Below, in pieces: positions 33,756-42,596 of a stretch of 64,000 nt of DNA. A program made the translations under genes and the position numbers. The notes under the pieces were generated by a model that saw only the letters and a program-made list of their open reading frames with translations, searched no databases and was not told the DNA's origin. The stretch is from CAVSMC01 sp963728935 (GTDB taxonomy: Bacteria > Pseudomonadota > Gammaproteobacteria > Burkholderiales > Casimicrobiaceae). The stretch is taken from assembly GCA_963728935.1 (NCBI GenBank), contig CAVSMC010000008.1, positions 124,001 to 188,000 on the forward strand. Direction: 5' to 3'. Each line of letters opens with the position of its first letter. Within the stretch, counting starts at the first letter, position 1.

Positions 33756-35096
33756 TCACTTGATCCCCAACCGCTCCATCCGGTAGCGCATCGCCCGAAA
33801 GGTGATGCCCAATAGCTTCGCCGCAGCGGTACGGTTGAAGCGCGTCTTTTCCAGCGCCTCGTTGATGGCCTGTCGCTCGACGCGATCGAGGTAGTCCTGC
33901 AGCGGCCATTTGTCGCCGAAGGTGAGCGGACCGCCTTCGCTCTCCTCGGGTGCGGGCGTGAGCGCAAGGTCGTCCGACGTGATTCGCTGCGGATCGGCGG
34001 CGAGCGAAAGTCCGCGCTCGAGGATGTTCTCGAGCTCGCGCACATTCCCTGGGAACGGATAGCGCTCGAGCGCCGCCAGCGCGTCGGCATCGAGCTTCGC
34101 GGGCGTGCCGCGAGAGAGCTTCGCGAGGATCGCGTTCGCGATGAGCGGAATGTCCTCGCGCATTTCGCGCAAGCTCGGCATCGCGAGCTCGATCACGTGC
34201 AGCCGGTAGTAGAGGTCTTGCCGGAATTCACCCGACTCCACCAGCGCGGCGAGCTTCTTGTGTGTCGCGCTGATCAGCCGCACATCGACCGGGTCCTCCT
34301 GCGTTGCGCCCACTTTGCGCACCTTCTTTTCCTGGATCGCGCGCAGCAGCTTCACTTGCATGGCGAGCGGCAGATCGGCGACCTCGTCGAGGAAAAGCGT
34401 GCCGCCGTTCGCGGCTTGAAAGAAGCCGTCACGATCGCTTTCGGCGCCGGTGAACGAGCCCTTGCGGTAGCCGAAGAATTCGCTCTCCATCAGATTCTCG
34501 GGAATCGCGCCGCAATTGACCGCGATGAACGGCAGCTCGCCGCGGGGCGATTGCGTGTGGATGAGCCGCGCCGCGAGCTCCTTGCCGCTGCCCGACTCGC
34601 CGTTGATGAACACGGGCGCCTGGCTGCGCGCGAGGCGGTCGATCAGCGAGCGCACGTGCTCCATCGCCGGCGATTGGCCAAGTAAATGATAGCCCGACGC
34701 GGCGGGCGCCTTGTCGGGCACTTTCAGCGCCTGCTTGACGAGCGCGCGCAACTGCTCGAGCGCGACCGGCTTTGCGAGATAGTCGAATGCGCCGGCCTTC
34801 AACGCGGCAACCGCGTTCTCCGCGCTGCCGAACGCGGTGATCACCGCGACCGGAACGTCGAGGCCCTTCTGATTGATGTGCTCGACCACGCGCAAGCCCT
34901 CGCCGTCGGGGAGCCTCATGTCGGTGAGGCAGAGGTCGAACGGCTCCTTGTCGAGCAGCCGGATCGCATCGGCGACGTTTTCCGCGCGCGACGTATCGAG
35001 CCCCATGCGAGACAACGTGAGCTCGAGCAGCTCGAGCAGATCGGGCTCGTCGTCGATGACGAGCACTTTGGGTTGACCTCGGATTCTGCGGCTCAT
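33756..35096 (-). CDS. pilR: Sigma-54-dependent response regulator PilR
   Basis: This NtrC-family activator, partner of PilS, typically drives pilA (type IV pilin) transcription. It is 446 residues. The receiver domain (VLVIDDEPDLLELL; phospho-Asp in CLTDMRLPDG near residue 57; Lys in YLAKPVA) precedes a sigma-54 AAA+ domain. That domain has Walker A GESGSGKELAARLIH near residue 167, the sigma-54 contact loop GSFTGA and the FLDEVADLPL Walker B. A Fis-type helix-turn-helix follows (AAAKLLGITFRAMRYRMERL). It is 21 bases downstream of pilS. Confidence 0.92.
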   Translation of the reverse strand: MSRRIRGQPKVLVIDDEPDLLELLELTLSRMGLDTSRAENVADAIRLLDKEPFDLCLTDMRLPDGEGLRVVEHINQKGLDVPVAVITAFGSAENAVAALKAGAFDYLAKPVALEQLRALVKQALKVPDKAPAASGYHLLGQSPAMEHVRSLIDRLARSQAPVFINGESGSGKELAARLIHTQSPRGELPFIAVNCGAIPENLMESEFFGYRKGSFTGAESDRDGFFQAANGGTLFLDEVADLPLAMQVKLLRAIQEKKVRKVGATQEDPVDVRLISATHKKLAALVESGEFRQDLYYRLHVIELAMPSLREMREDIPLIANAILAKLSRGTPAKLDADALAALERYPFPGNVRELENILERGLSLAADPQRITSDDLALTPAPEESEGGPLTFGDKWPLQDYLDRVERQAINEALEKTRFNRTAAAKLLGITFRAMRYRMERLGIK

Positions 35097-35117
35097 GCGC
35101 GTTGGCTCCCTGCGATC

Positions 35118-36746
35118 CTATGAGGCGGGGTTGACCGCCCGTTTCAACGTCATCCGGAAATGCGCGCCCGGCGCCTTCGGCAGCAACTCGAGCGCGGCGC
35201 CGTTCGCATCGGCAAGCTCGCGCGCGATGTACAGACCGAGCCCGGTGCCGCCGGGGCGCGTCGTGAAGAACGGCTCGAAGATCTGTCCGCGCAGCTCCGC
35301 GGGAATACCTGGGCCGTCGTCTTCGATTTCGAAGATGACGGCGTCGCCCATGTACCCGGGTCGCCCGGCGATCCGGATGCTGCCTTCCTTCTTCTGGCAA
35401 TGTTGCCACGCATTGCGCACGAGATTCCAGAAAATCTGGTTCAGATGCCCGCGGTCGAAGATGACGTGCAACTCGGTTGGAACGGTCATGGCGACCCCCC
35501 CGGGCGGAATGTTCTCGGCCTGCACGATCTCCTCGACGAGCGAGTGCACGAAATCGGCGAACACGATCACTTCCGGCTGCTGACGGTCGCGGCGATTGAG
35601 TTGCAGCACTTCGCCGACTATGCGATCGATGCGCTTCGCGTTGTTGCGGATCATCGTCAGAAGCCGGGTGCCTTCGGGCGCCACGGCGCGATCCTCCTCG
35701 AGAAGCTGCGCCGCCTGGTTGATCGCCGACAAAGGATTGCGCACCTCGTGCGCGATCGACGCCGTCAGCCGTCCCATCGCAGCGAGCTTCATCTGCTGGG
35801 CTTCGGACTGCGCGCGGCCGAGGTCCTCGAGGTAGATCAGCGTGCCGCCGTTCAATCCCGAGCCGATGCGCACGAGGCGCACGCGAAGCAAGCGCTGCGT
35901 CGTTTCGACCTTGAACGGCGGCAGCGGCTCGGCGAAGTCTTCCTGCCAGCGACGCCAATAGTCGTGCAGCGTCGAGCTGAATTCGGCGAGCCGCATGCCG
36001 CCGCGCATCCGCCCGAAGCCGCCGAGAAGCCGCGTCACCTGCGCGTTGTGACCGCGCACGACGCCATTGAGGTCGACCACGAGCACGCCGTCCTGCATGT
36101 CCTGGATGATCAGGCGATTGACCTGCTCGAGATTCGCGACGTCGATGCCGCGCTGCGCGGCGAGGTCTTCGGAAGCCTTCGTGTAGCGGCCCAGCGCGAC
36201 GGCGATCCCGATCGTCGCAAAATAGCCGAAGCCGATGAGCCCCGTCTGGAACGGTTGCGCGCCGCCAATCTGGCCTTCGAATGCCCGCATGAGGTCGAGC
36301 CCGAGCAGCACGACGGTCGACAATGCGGCGTGGAAGAACGCCGTGCGGGTGCGGAGCAACCATCCGCTCGCAGCAAGCTGCGGGAACAGCAGGATCGGTA
36401 ACGGCCCGCCGGTGCCGCCTCCCGCGACCATCACCATCCCGATGAAGAAGACGTCGCCGGCGACCAGCGCGGAGACAATCACCGGCAGCGGTAACGGCAG
36501 CGGATCGCGCTGGATCCACCAGAAAGCGAACAAACTGAACAGGAAATACAGCGCGGCAGCGGTGACGAACGCGTTCGGCGCCGCGATGCTCAGGATGCGC
36601 AGGTCGAGCAGCAGCGCGATGCCCAGCAATACCGCCGCGCACAGCGCCCGGTACAGCCCGATGATCCACAGAATGCGTCGGCTCGAGTCGTTGATCGACA
36701 GCGCGACCGGCGGCTCATAGGGCGGCAATGCGGGTTCGGATTGCAT
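35118..36746 (-). CDS. pilS: Membrane sensor histidine kinase PilS
   Basis: The product is 542 residues. It has six N-terminal transmembrane helices (residues 25-190), a PAS-like linker (IIQDMQDGVLVVDLNGVVRGHN), a HisKA domain with the phospho-histidine in ASIAHEVRNPLSAI near residue 334, and a C-terminal HATPase with FWNLVRNAW, DDGPGIP and GGTGLGLYIAREL. It is paired with PilR. In the family PilS senses pilin levels in the membrane. Confidence 0.9.
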   Translation of the reverse strand: MQSEPALPPYEPPVALSINDSSRRILWIIGLYRALCAAVLLGIALLLDLRILSIAAPNAFVTAAALYFLFSLFAFWWIQRDPLPLPLPVIVSALVAGDVFFIGMVMVAGGGTGGPLPILLFPQLAASGWLLRTRTAFFHAALSTVVLLGLDLMRAFEGQIGGAQPFQTGLIGFGYFATIGIAVALGRYTKASEDLAAQRGIDVANLEQVNRLIIQDMQDGVLVVDLNGVVRGHNAQVTRLLGGFGRMRGGMRLAEFSSTLHDYWRRWQEDFAEPLPPFKVETTQRLLRVRLVRIGSGLNGGTLIYLEDLGRAQSEAQQMKLAAMGRLTASIAHEVRNPLSAINQAAQLLEEDRAVAPEGTRLLTMIRNNAKRIDRIVGEVLQLNRRDRQQPEVIVFADFVHSLVEEIVQAENIPPGGVAMTVPTELHVIFDRGHLNQIFWNLVRNAWQHCQKKEGSIRIAGRPGYMGDAVIFEIEDDGPGIPAELRGQIFEPFFTTRPGGTGLGLYIARELADANGAALELLPKAPGAHFRMTLKRAVNPAS

Positions 36747-36780
36747 GCCGGTCCGTTATCGCAGGAAGTCGCGCCGTCCG

Positions 36781-37014
36781 TCAACCGCGCCGCGCGCAAG
36801 CCGGATCGCTGCAGACATAGCCGGTGGTCACCGCCGTCGCCTCGGCCTTCGGCAGGAAGACGCCGCAGCGTGCGCAGCGCACCATCGGAACGCCGCTCGG
36901 AGCGGTCTTCTTTCGAGCTGCATCGGCATGCCGCTTTGCCTTGCCCGCGTTGTACAGGCGCAACGCGAACAGCACCGCGAAGATGACGACGATCCAGAAC
37001 AGGACTTTGGACAT
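36781..37014 (-). CDS. PP0621-family zinc-ribbon-like membrane protein
   Basis: The product is 77 residues: one N-terminal helix (VLFWIVVIFAVLFALRLY), then a small cysteine cluster (CARCGVFLP ... CSDPAC) suggestive of a zinc ribbon. This matches the PP0621 family, commonly found next to pilS in betaproteobacteria. The function is unknown. It lies 35 bases upstream of pilS and six bases after the dehydrogenase. Confidence 0.8.
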   Translation of the reverse strand: MSKVLFWIVVIFAVLFALRLYNAGKAKRHADAARKKTAPSGVPMVRCARCGVFLPKAEATAVTTGYVCSDPACARRG

Positions 37015-37020
37015 CGGGAC

Positions 37021-38436
37021 CTACAGGATCTTGCCCGGATTCATCAACCCCTGCGGGTCGAGAGCGCGCTTCACCGCGCGCATCAGGTCGAGCTCGATAT
37101 CGCTCTTGTAACGGACGAGCTCCTCGCGCTTCAACTGCCCGATGCCATGCTCGGCGCTGATGCTGCCGCCGCGCGCGGCGACGAGGTCGTGGACGATGCG
37201 GTTCGCGCGCGCGGCGTGTCCGATGAACGTCTCGGGCGCGACGCCGTCGGGCGCCGACAGGTTGTAGTGCAGGTTGCCGTCACCGAGATGGCCGAACACG
37301 ACGAAGCGCACGCCGCCCAGCGCGGCGGTGAGCGCGGATTGCGCCGTGCGCAAGTATTCCGCAACCGCCGAAACCGGCAGCGAAATATCGTGCTTGATGT
37401 TCAGCCCTTCGATCTTCTGCGCGTCGGAGATGTTTTCGCGCAGCGCCCACATCGCCGCGGCTTGATCGCCGCTTTGCGCGATCGCGGCGTCGCGCGCGGT
37501 GCCGGCTTCGAATGCGCTGCCCAGCGCCGCTTCGAGCTGTTCCGTCAGAGCCGAGTCGTCAGCCGGATCGTCCGCCTGTACGAGCACGTACCAGGGGTGG
37601 CCGGGCAGCGGATCGGGGAGCTTGGGGAAATGGCGATGCACGAACGCAAGCGCGACGTCGGAGATGAGCTCGAAGCCGGTGAGCCGGTCCGCCAACGTCT
37701 GGCGCAGCGCGCGCAGCAGCGCGACCGCATCGTCGGCCGACCCCACGGCCACCCACGCCGTCGCCCGCGTCCGCGGTGCAGCGAAGAGCTTGAGCACTGC
37801 GGCCGTCACGATGCCGAGCGTTCCCTCGGCACCGACGAACAATTGCTTCAGGTCGTATCCGGTGTTGTCCTTGCGCAGTCCGCGCAGGCCGTCGAACACG
37901 CGTCCGTCGGCGAGAACAACCTCGATGCCCAGCACGAGGTCGCGCGCGTTGCCGAAGCGCAACACCGCCGTGCCGCCGGCATTGGTCGATAGATTGCCGC
38001 CGATCGTCGCCGTGCCTTCGGCCGCGAGCGATAACGGAAACTGCAGTCCCGCCGCGGCGGCCGCATCGTGCACGGCCGCGAGCGGCATGCCGGCCTCGAC
38101 GGTGATCGTCGCGTTCGCCGCGTCGAGCGCGCGCACGCGGCGCATGCGCGTTAGCGACACGACGATCGCGTCACCGCGGTCGAGCGGTGTCGCGCCGCCG
38201 CACAAGCCGGTGTTGCCGCCTTGCGGAACGATCGGCACCGACGATTCGACGCACGCGCGCACGACCGCCGCCACCTCGTCGGTTGTTCCCGGACGCACCA
38301 CGGCGAGCGCCCGCCCGTGGTAGCGGCCACGATGGTCGGTGAGGTAAGGTTCGACGTCCGCCGCGTCCGTCAACACGTTGGCGGGCCCGACGGCGTCCGC
38401 GAGCCGACGCTCGAAAGTTGCGCGCTGCGCCGCCAT
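37021..38436 (-). CDS. FAD-linked 2-hydroxyacid dehydrogenase (GlcD/D-lactate type)
   Basis: The product is 471 residues from ATG 38436. A PCMH-type FAD domain (VVRPGTTDEVAAVVRAC, VPQGGNTGLCGGATPLD near residue 72, GTATIGGNLSTNAGGTAVLRFG near residue 140) precedes a C-terminal FAD-oxidase domain (VFGHLGDGNLHYNL near residue 390, SISAEHGIGQLKREELV, DPQGLMNPGKIL). Substrates in this family include D-lactate, glycolate and D-2-hydroxyglutarate; the sequence does not decide. It is divergent from phaM. Confidence 0.88.
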   Translation of the reverse strand: MAAQRATFERRLADAVGPANVLTDAADVEPYLTDHRGRYHGRALAVVRPGTTDEVAAVVRACVESSVPIVPQGGNTGLCGGATPLDRGDAIVVSLTRMRRVRALDAANATITVEAGMPLAAVHDAAAAAGLQFPLSLAAEGTATIGGNLSTNAGGTAVLRFGNARDLVLGIEVVLADGRVFDGLRGLRKDNTGYDLKQLFVGAEGTLGIVTAAVLKLFAAPRTRATAWVAVGSADDAVALLRALRQTLADRLTGFELISDVALAFVHRHFPKLPDPLPGHPWYVLVQADDPADDSALTEQLEAALGSAFEAGTARDAAIAQSGDQAAAMWALRENISDAQKIEGLNIKHDISLPVSAVAEYLRTAQSALTAALGGVRFVVFGHLGDGNLHYNLSAPDGVAPETFIGHAARANRIVHDLVAARGGSISAEHGIGQLKREELVRYKSDIELDLMRAVKRALDPQGLMNPGKIL

Positions 38437-38444
38437 GGACGACG

Positions 38445-38450
38445 ATAATA
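38445..38450 (-). promoter_or_regulatory. Candidate -10 box of the FAD dehydrogenase
   Basis: On the reverse strand TATTAT ends eight bases before the ATG, and no ribosome-binding site fits between them, so the transcript would be leaderless or nearly so. Confidence 0.35.
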
Positions 38451-38507
38451 GCCTGAAATGCCGGTGCCGCCGCATGGCGCGGCGTCCGTTGCCGAAGGGA
38501 AAACACG

Positions 38508-38924
38508 ATGGCCAAGCCTTCCGCCGACCCACCGCCCGCGCCCTCGCCGTTTCCGTTCAGTCCGCAGGAAGCGATGGAATTCATGCAACGGATGTGGAAT
38601 CCGTTCGGCGTGCCGATTCCCGGTTTCGGGGTTCCCGCAGCCGCTGCACCTGCGCCGCCGCCGCAACAGGACGCGCCCGACGGTGCGCCGCAGTCGTCGC
38701 CGCTAGGTTTCCAGTACCCGAACCCTGCGGCGATGTTCATGGCGCTCGACCCGGCGGAAGTCGAGCGCAAGATCGGCGAGCTCAAAGTGATCGAAGGTTG
38801 GCTCGCGATGAGCCTCAATCTGATGCAAATGAGCATCCGCACGCTCGAGCTGCAGAAGGCATCGCTCGAGGCGTTGCGCGGAAACGCGCCGATCAAGCAG
38901 GACGACGGCCGCCATCGGGGTTAG
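38508..38924 (+). CDS. phaM: Polyhydroxyalkanoate granule regulatory protein PhaM
   Basis: PhaM activates PHA synthase and links storage granules to the nucleoid in Ralstonia. This product is 138 residues. A Pro/Ala-rich N-terminal half is followed by the family core: AMFMALDPAEVERKIGELKV near residue 72, then GWLAMSLNLMQMSIRTLELQ. The basic C-terminal repeats of PhaM are short here. The storage-polymer synthesis genes are not in the window. Confidence 0.8.
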   Translation: MAKPSADPPPAPSPFPFSPQEAMEFMQRMWNPFGVPIPGFGVPAAAAPAPPPQQDAPDGAPQSSPLGFQYPNPAAMFMALDPAEVERKIGELKVIEGWLAMSLNLMQMSIRTLELQKASLEALRGNAPIKQDDGRHRG

Positions 38925-39001
38925 CTTCGCGCATCGGTTCGTTGACGCGGGGCCTCGGACGGCCGCGTGTTCTTTCGTCAAACAGCAAAGAGGTCGCTAC
39001 G

Positions 39002-39652
39002 ATGAGTCTCGTCCTTTATTACGGTTCCGGCTCGCCCTGGGCGTGGCGCGCGCAGTTCGCGCTCGAGCACAAGGCGCTGCCGTATCAGCGCAACGTGTTG
39101 TCGTTTTCGGCTGGCGACACGCGCAAGCCGGAATTCATCGCGTTGAATCCGCGCCATCGCGTGCCCGTGCTGATCGACGGCGACTTCGTGCTCTATGAAT
39201 CGAACGCCATCGTCGAGTACGTCGACGAGGCGTACCCCGGCCGTGGCTCGCCGCTCTTCCCGGGCGACGCGAAGACGCGCGCCGTCATCCGTCGGCTGAT
39301 ATCGGAGACCGACAACTACTTCGACAAGGCGATCGATCCGCTGATCGACTACGCATTCTCCACCAAGCCCGAAGAGCGCAAACCCGAGGCGTTGAACAAA
39401 GCGTGCGACGTGCTGCGCGAGGAGCTCGGCATGTTCGCGGCGGCGATGAAAGGCGATTATCTCGCCGGGCCGTTGTCGGCGGCCGATTTCGCGCTCTATC
39501 CGATGGTCGCGTTCATCCATCGCTCGAAGATCAAGCTGCCCGACTTCGATGCGGATGGCCTGCTGCCCCCGCCGATCGCAGCATGGAAGCGGCGCATCGA
39601 ATCGCTGCCGTTCTTCGAATCGACGATTCCGCCGCACTGGCAGAAGAGCTGA
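39002..39652 (+). CDS. gst: Glutathione S-transferase family protein
   Basis: The product is 216 residues. The N-terminal thioredoxin-like domain has LYYGSGSPWAWRAQFALEHK with a candidate catalytic serine, RVPVLIDGDFVLYESNAIVE near residue 53 for glutathione binding, then the all-helical C-terminal domain (YLAGPLSAADFALYPMVAF). The class and substrate are not determinable from sequence. Confidence 0.88.
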   Translation: MSLVLYYGSGSPWAWRAQFALEHKALPYQRNVLSFSAGDTRKPEFIALNPRHRVPVLIDGDFVLYESNAIVEYVDEAYPGRGSPLFPGDAKTRAVIRRLISETDNYFDKAIDPLIDYAFSTKPEERKPEALNKACDVLREELGMFAAAMKGDYLAGPLSAADFALYPMVAFIHRSKIKLPDFDADGLLPPPIAAWKRRIESLPFFESTIPPHWQKS

Positions 39653-39660
39653 GGTTCGCG

Positions 39661-40290
39661 ATGAAGCTCACCACGACGGCGTTCGCCGACCAGGGCGTCA
39701 TACCCGCCGAATTCGCGTTCGGCGCGATCGATCCGGCACAGCACGTGAAGCTCTCCGCCAACCGCAACCCGGATTTCCGCTGGCAGGAGCTGCCGCCGGC
39801 GACGCGCTCGCTCGCGCTGATCTGCCACGATCCCGACGTGCCTTCGCGCGGCGACGACGTCAACCAGGAAGGACGCACGGTTCCCGCGAGCCTTGCGCGC
39901 GTCGACTTCTTCCATTGGGTGTTGATCGACCTCGCCGCCGACACGCCGCCGATCGCGCGGGGCGAGTTCTCGGACGCCATCACGGCGCGCGGCAAGCCCG
40001 GGCCGGCGGCGCCGCGCGGCACGAGGCAAGGGATCAACGATTACACCGGATGGTTTGCCAACGACCACGAGATGTCGGGTAACTATTTCGGTTACGACGG
40101 GCCGTGTCCGCCGTGGAACGACGAGCGTGTCCATCACTATGTATTCACGCTGTTCGCGCTCGACGTGCCGAGGGTCGACGTGTCCGGCGCGTTCACCGGC
40201 GCGCAGGTACGCGCGGCGATCGCCGGACACGTGCTTGCACAAGCGGCGACGACAGGCTGTTACTCGCTCAATCCGTCGGTCAGGCTGTAG
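39661..40290 (+). CDS. YbhB/YbcL-family (Raf kinase inhibitor-like) protein
   Basis: The product is 209 residues. It has the PEBP fold with the anion-binding pocket motifs CHDPDVPS near residue 57, VDFFHWVLIDL near residue 81 and YFGYDGPCPPWNDERVHHYVFTLFAL near residue 142. Bacterial members are of uncertain function. It begins eight bases after gst, so the two are likely co-transcribed; its end overlaps the convergent M61 peptidase gene by 11 bases. Confidence 0.88.
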   Translation: MKLTTTAFADQGVIPAEFAFGAIDPAQHVKLSANRNPDFRWQELPPATRSLALICHDPDVPSRGDDVNQEGRTVPASLARVDFFHWVLIDLAADTPPIARGEFSDAITARGKPGPAAPRGTRQGINDYTGWFANDHEMSGNYFGYDGPCPPWNDERVHHYVFTLFALDVPRVDVSGAFTGAQVRAAIAGHVLAQAATTGCYSLNPSVRL

Positions 40291-42112
40291 CGCTCGACGC
40301 CGAAACGCCCAGCCACGAAGCGCGCGCGGCTTGCGTGTCGTCGCCGCAGTCGGCGTCGAGCGCGAGCCATGCGGTGTCGTGCGGCGCGGGCGCGAGCGTA
40401 AGACGCGCGGTGATGAGCTCGTCGCGCCGGAACGCATGGACGGCGAATGCGTCGCCGGCCGCGCGCGTCGCGATCATCCGCTCGATCGTTTCGGCGGAAG
40501 CCTTCAGGCCGTCGACGGCGATGACGACGTCGTTCGCCGCGAGCCCGGCCTCGTGCGCGGGGCCGCCGCTGAAAACGTGCGCGAGCTTCGCTTCGGCGCC
40601 CGGCGCGAGCTTTGCGCCGATCCAACAGCGCGGCCGTTGATCGTCAGTCTTGCCAGGCGCGCCGCCGCGATCGTTCGCTCCCTCGGCGGCGCGCCGATGC
40701 AGCGACACACCGACGTCGCGCAAGAGTTGCGCAATCGGAGGATCTTCGGTGCCGTCGACGTAACGGGCGAAGAAATCGTAGAGCTCGGCGCCCGCGATCT
40801 CGGAGGCGAGCGTCGCGATTGCGCCTTCCGCCACGCCGATGCCCGGCCGCCCGTATCGATGCCACAGCAGGCGCATCAAGTCGTCGAGCGAGCGACCATG
40901 ACGGCGCAGCGTAAGGTCGAGCGCAAGACCGATCAGCGCACCTTTCGCGTAATAGCTCACGACGGCGTTCGGCGTGTTCTCGTCCTGGCGGTAGTACTTG
41001 ATCCATGCGTCGAAGCTCGAGTCGGCAACGCTTTGCATTTCGCGACCCGGCGTTCGAAGCACGTTGGTCACCGTGCGGCCGACCAGCTCGAGGTAGGACT
41101 TCGCGTCGATGACGCCGCTTCGCACGAGCATCAGGTCGTCGTAGTAGGACGTGAATCCTTCGAACGCCCACAGCTGGCGCGTGTAGGCCTCGCGCGAAAG
41201 GTCGTATGGGACGAACGACGCGGGCTTGATCCGCTTGACGTTCCAGCTATGGAAGTATTCGTGGCTCGCGAGTCCGAGGAGGTTGCGGTAGTCGTTGGAG
41301 ACCGCCGTCGCGCCGGGTTGCGGCAGCTCGTCTCGCTTGCACAGCAGGCTCGTGCTCGACCGGTGCTCCAGGCCCCCGTGGCCCTCGCCGACGACGTTCA
41401 CGAGGAAGACGTAGCGATCGAACGGCGCGCGGCCGACCGGTGCACCGGCGAAAAGATCGCATTGCGATTGGCAGATTCGCGCGAGGTCGCGCGCGATCCG
41501 CGCGAGGTCGCCGCGATGGCGTCCGCTCACGGCGATGTCGTGCGGCGCTCCTCCGGCCGTGAACGTCGCGAGCGAGAAATCGGCCATCTCGACGGGGTGG
41601 TCGATCAGTTCGTCGTAGCTCGCTGCCCGATAAGCGCCGAACCCGTACGGCGCTGCGCCGGCGCGGGGCAGCGCCGTCGCCACACGCCACGGGCTTTCGG
41701 TGTCGCCGGGCGCGACGATTTCGACCTCGCAGCGATCGTTTTCGCGTCCTTCGGGACAGAGGAACACGGCGGCGCCGTTGAAGAATCCTCGCGTGCGGTC
41801 GAGGTACGCCGCGCGCACCGACAGGTCGTAGGCGTAGACGATCGCGGTCACGCTGAGCGGTCCTGCGCAAGGCGTCGCGCGCCAAACGTCCTTCGCCTCC
41901 TTTGCGATCGCGATCGAGCGGCCGTTGCTTTGCGCGCGCACTTCAGCGAAATGGCGAGCGAATTCTCGAATGAGATAACTGCCGGGAATCCACGTCGGCA
42001 GCCGCAGGCGCTGTCCATCGCCGTCGGGATCCTCGACGGTGCACGTCACCTCGAACAAGTGCGCGCGCGGATCGATCGCCGCAATTCGGTATCGGATCGG
42101 TACTCGGGACAC
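40280..42112 (-). CDS. M61 family glycyl aminopeptidase with PDZ domain
   Basis: The product is about 611 residues using GTG 42112, which fits the usual N-terminus (IRYRIAAIDPRAHLFEV). An earlier start at 42253 would overlap dgkA. The zinc site HEYFHSWNVKRIKP lies near residue 280. A C-terminal PDZ-like segment carries FSGGPAHEAGLAANDVVIAV near residue 540. Characterised relatives release N-terminal glycine or alanine from peptides. There is no signal peptide. Confidence 0.83.
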   Translation of the reverse strand: MSRVPIRYRIAAIDPRAHLFEVTCTVEDPDGDGQRLRLPTWIPGSYLIREFARHFAEVRAQSNGRSIAIAKEAKDVWRATPCAGPLSVTAIVYAYDLSVRAAYLDRTRGFFNGAAVFLCPEGRENDRCEVEIVAPGDTESPWRVATALPRAGAAPYGFGAYRAASYDELIDHPVEMADFSLATFTAGGAPHDIAVSGRHRGDLARIARDLARICQSQCDLFAGAPVGRAPFDRYVFLVNVVGEGHGGLEHRSSTSLLCKRDELPQPGATAVSNDYRNLLGLASHEYFHSWNVKRIKPASFVPYDLSREAYTRQLWAFEGFTSYYDDLMLVRSGVIDAKSYLELVGRTVTNVLRTPGREMQSVADSSFDAWIKYYRQDENTPNAVVSYYAKGALIGLALDLTLRRHGRSLDDLMRLLWHRYGRPGIGVAEGAIATLASEIAGAELYDFFARYVDGTEDPPIAQLLRDVGVSLHRRAAEGANDRGGAPGKTDDQRPRCWIGAKLAPGAEAKLAHVFSGGPAHEAGLAANDVVIAVDGLKASAETIERMIATRAAGDAFAVHAFRRDELITARLTLAPAPHDTAWLALDADCGDDTQAARASWLGVSASSATA

Positions 42113-42179
42113 GTTCGTCGCGACAGGCGGTCGTGCCGGCGCTTCGGCCGGCTCGGCGCACAGTGTAGCGGACGGACGC

Positions 42180-42596
42180 TCAGCCTGCGCTTGCGACGAG
42201 GTGGGCGAGCGCGGGTCCCGCGAGCAGCGCCCACGTGACCACGAGCAGCACAAGCGCGATCAGCACGGCGGCGCTGCCCAGGTCCTTTGCGCGCTTCGAC
42301 AGCCGATGCGTGTCGAAGCCGATGCGGTCGATCGCCGCCTCGACGCTCGAGTTCAGCAACTCGACGATGAGCACGAGCAGCACGGAGCCGATCAGCAGCA
42401 CGCGCTCGACAGCGGCGACCGGCAGTGCGCACGCGAGCGGCAAGAGCACGACGGCGAGCGCGATCTCCTGGCGAAACGCGCTTTCGTGCCGGTACGCGAG
42501 CGCGAGCCCCGACAGCGAGAAGAAGAACGCATTGACCAGGCGACGAAAGCCGCGCTGGCCCTTGTGCGGGCTTTCAAGCGACGAGGGCGCTCGCAT
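42180..42596 (-). CDS. dgkA: Diacylglycerol kinase DgkA
   Basis: This small trimeric inner-membrane kinase recycles diacylglycerol to phosphatidic acid. It is 138 residues with three helices. The signature ELLNSSVEAAIDRIG near residue 78 and LSKRAKDLGSAAV contain the catalytic glutamates. Its start lies 23 bases inside the end of the upstream glycosyltransferase gene, implying coupling. Confidence 0.9.
   Translation of the reverse strand: MRAPSSLESPHKGQRGFRRLVNAFFFSLSGLALAYRHESAFRQEIALAVVLLPLACALPVAAVERVLLIGSVLLVLIVELLNSSVEAAIDRIGFDTHRLSKRAKDLGSAAVLIALVLLVVTWALLAGPALAHLVASAG

Noticed and set aside
34429..36669. A 746-codon reverse-strand frame over pilS and pilR
   Set aside because: It is an alternate frame of two well-defined genes with no coherent domain.
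40055..42238. A 727-codon forward frame
   Set aside because: It is antisense to the M61 peptidase, whose zinc motif fixes the true strand.
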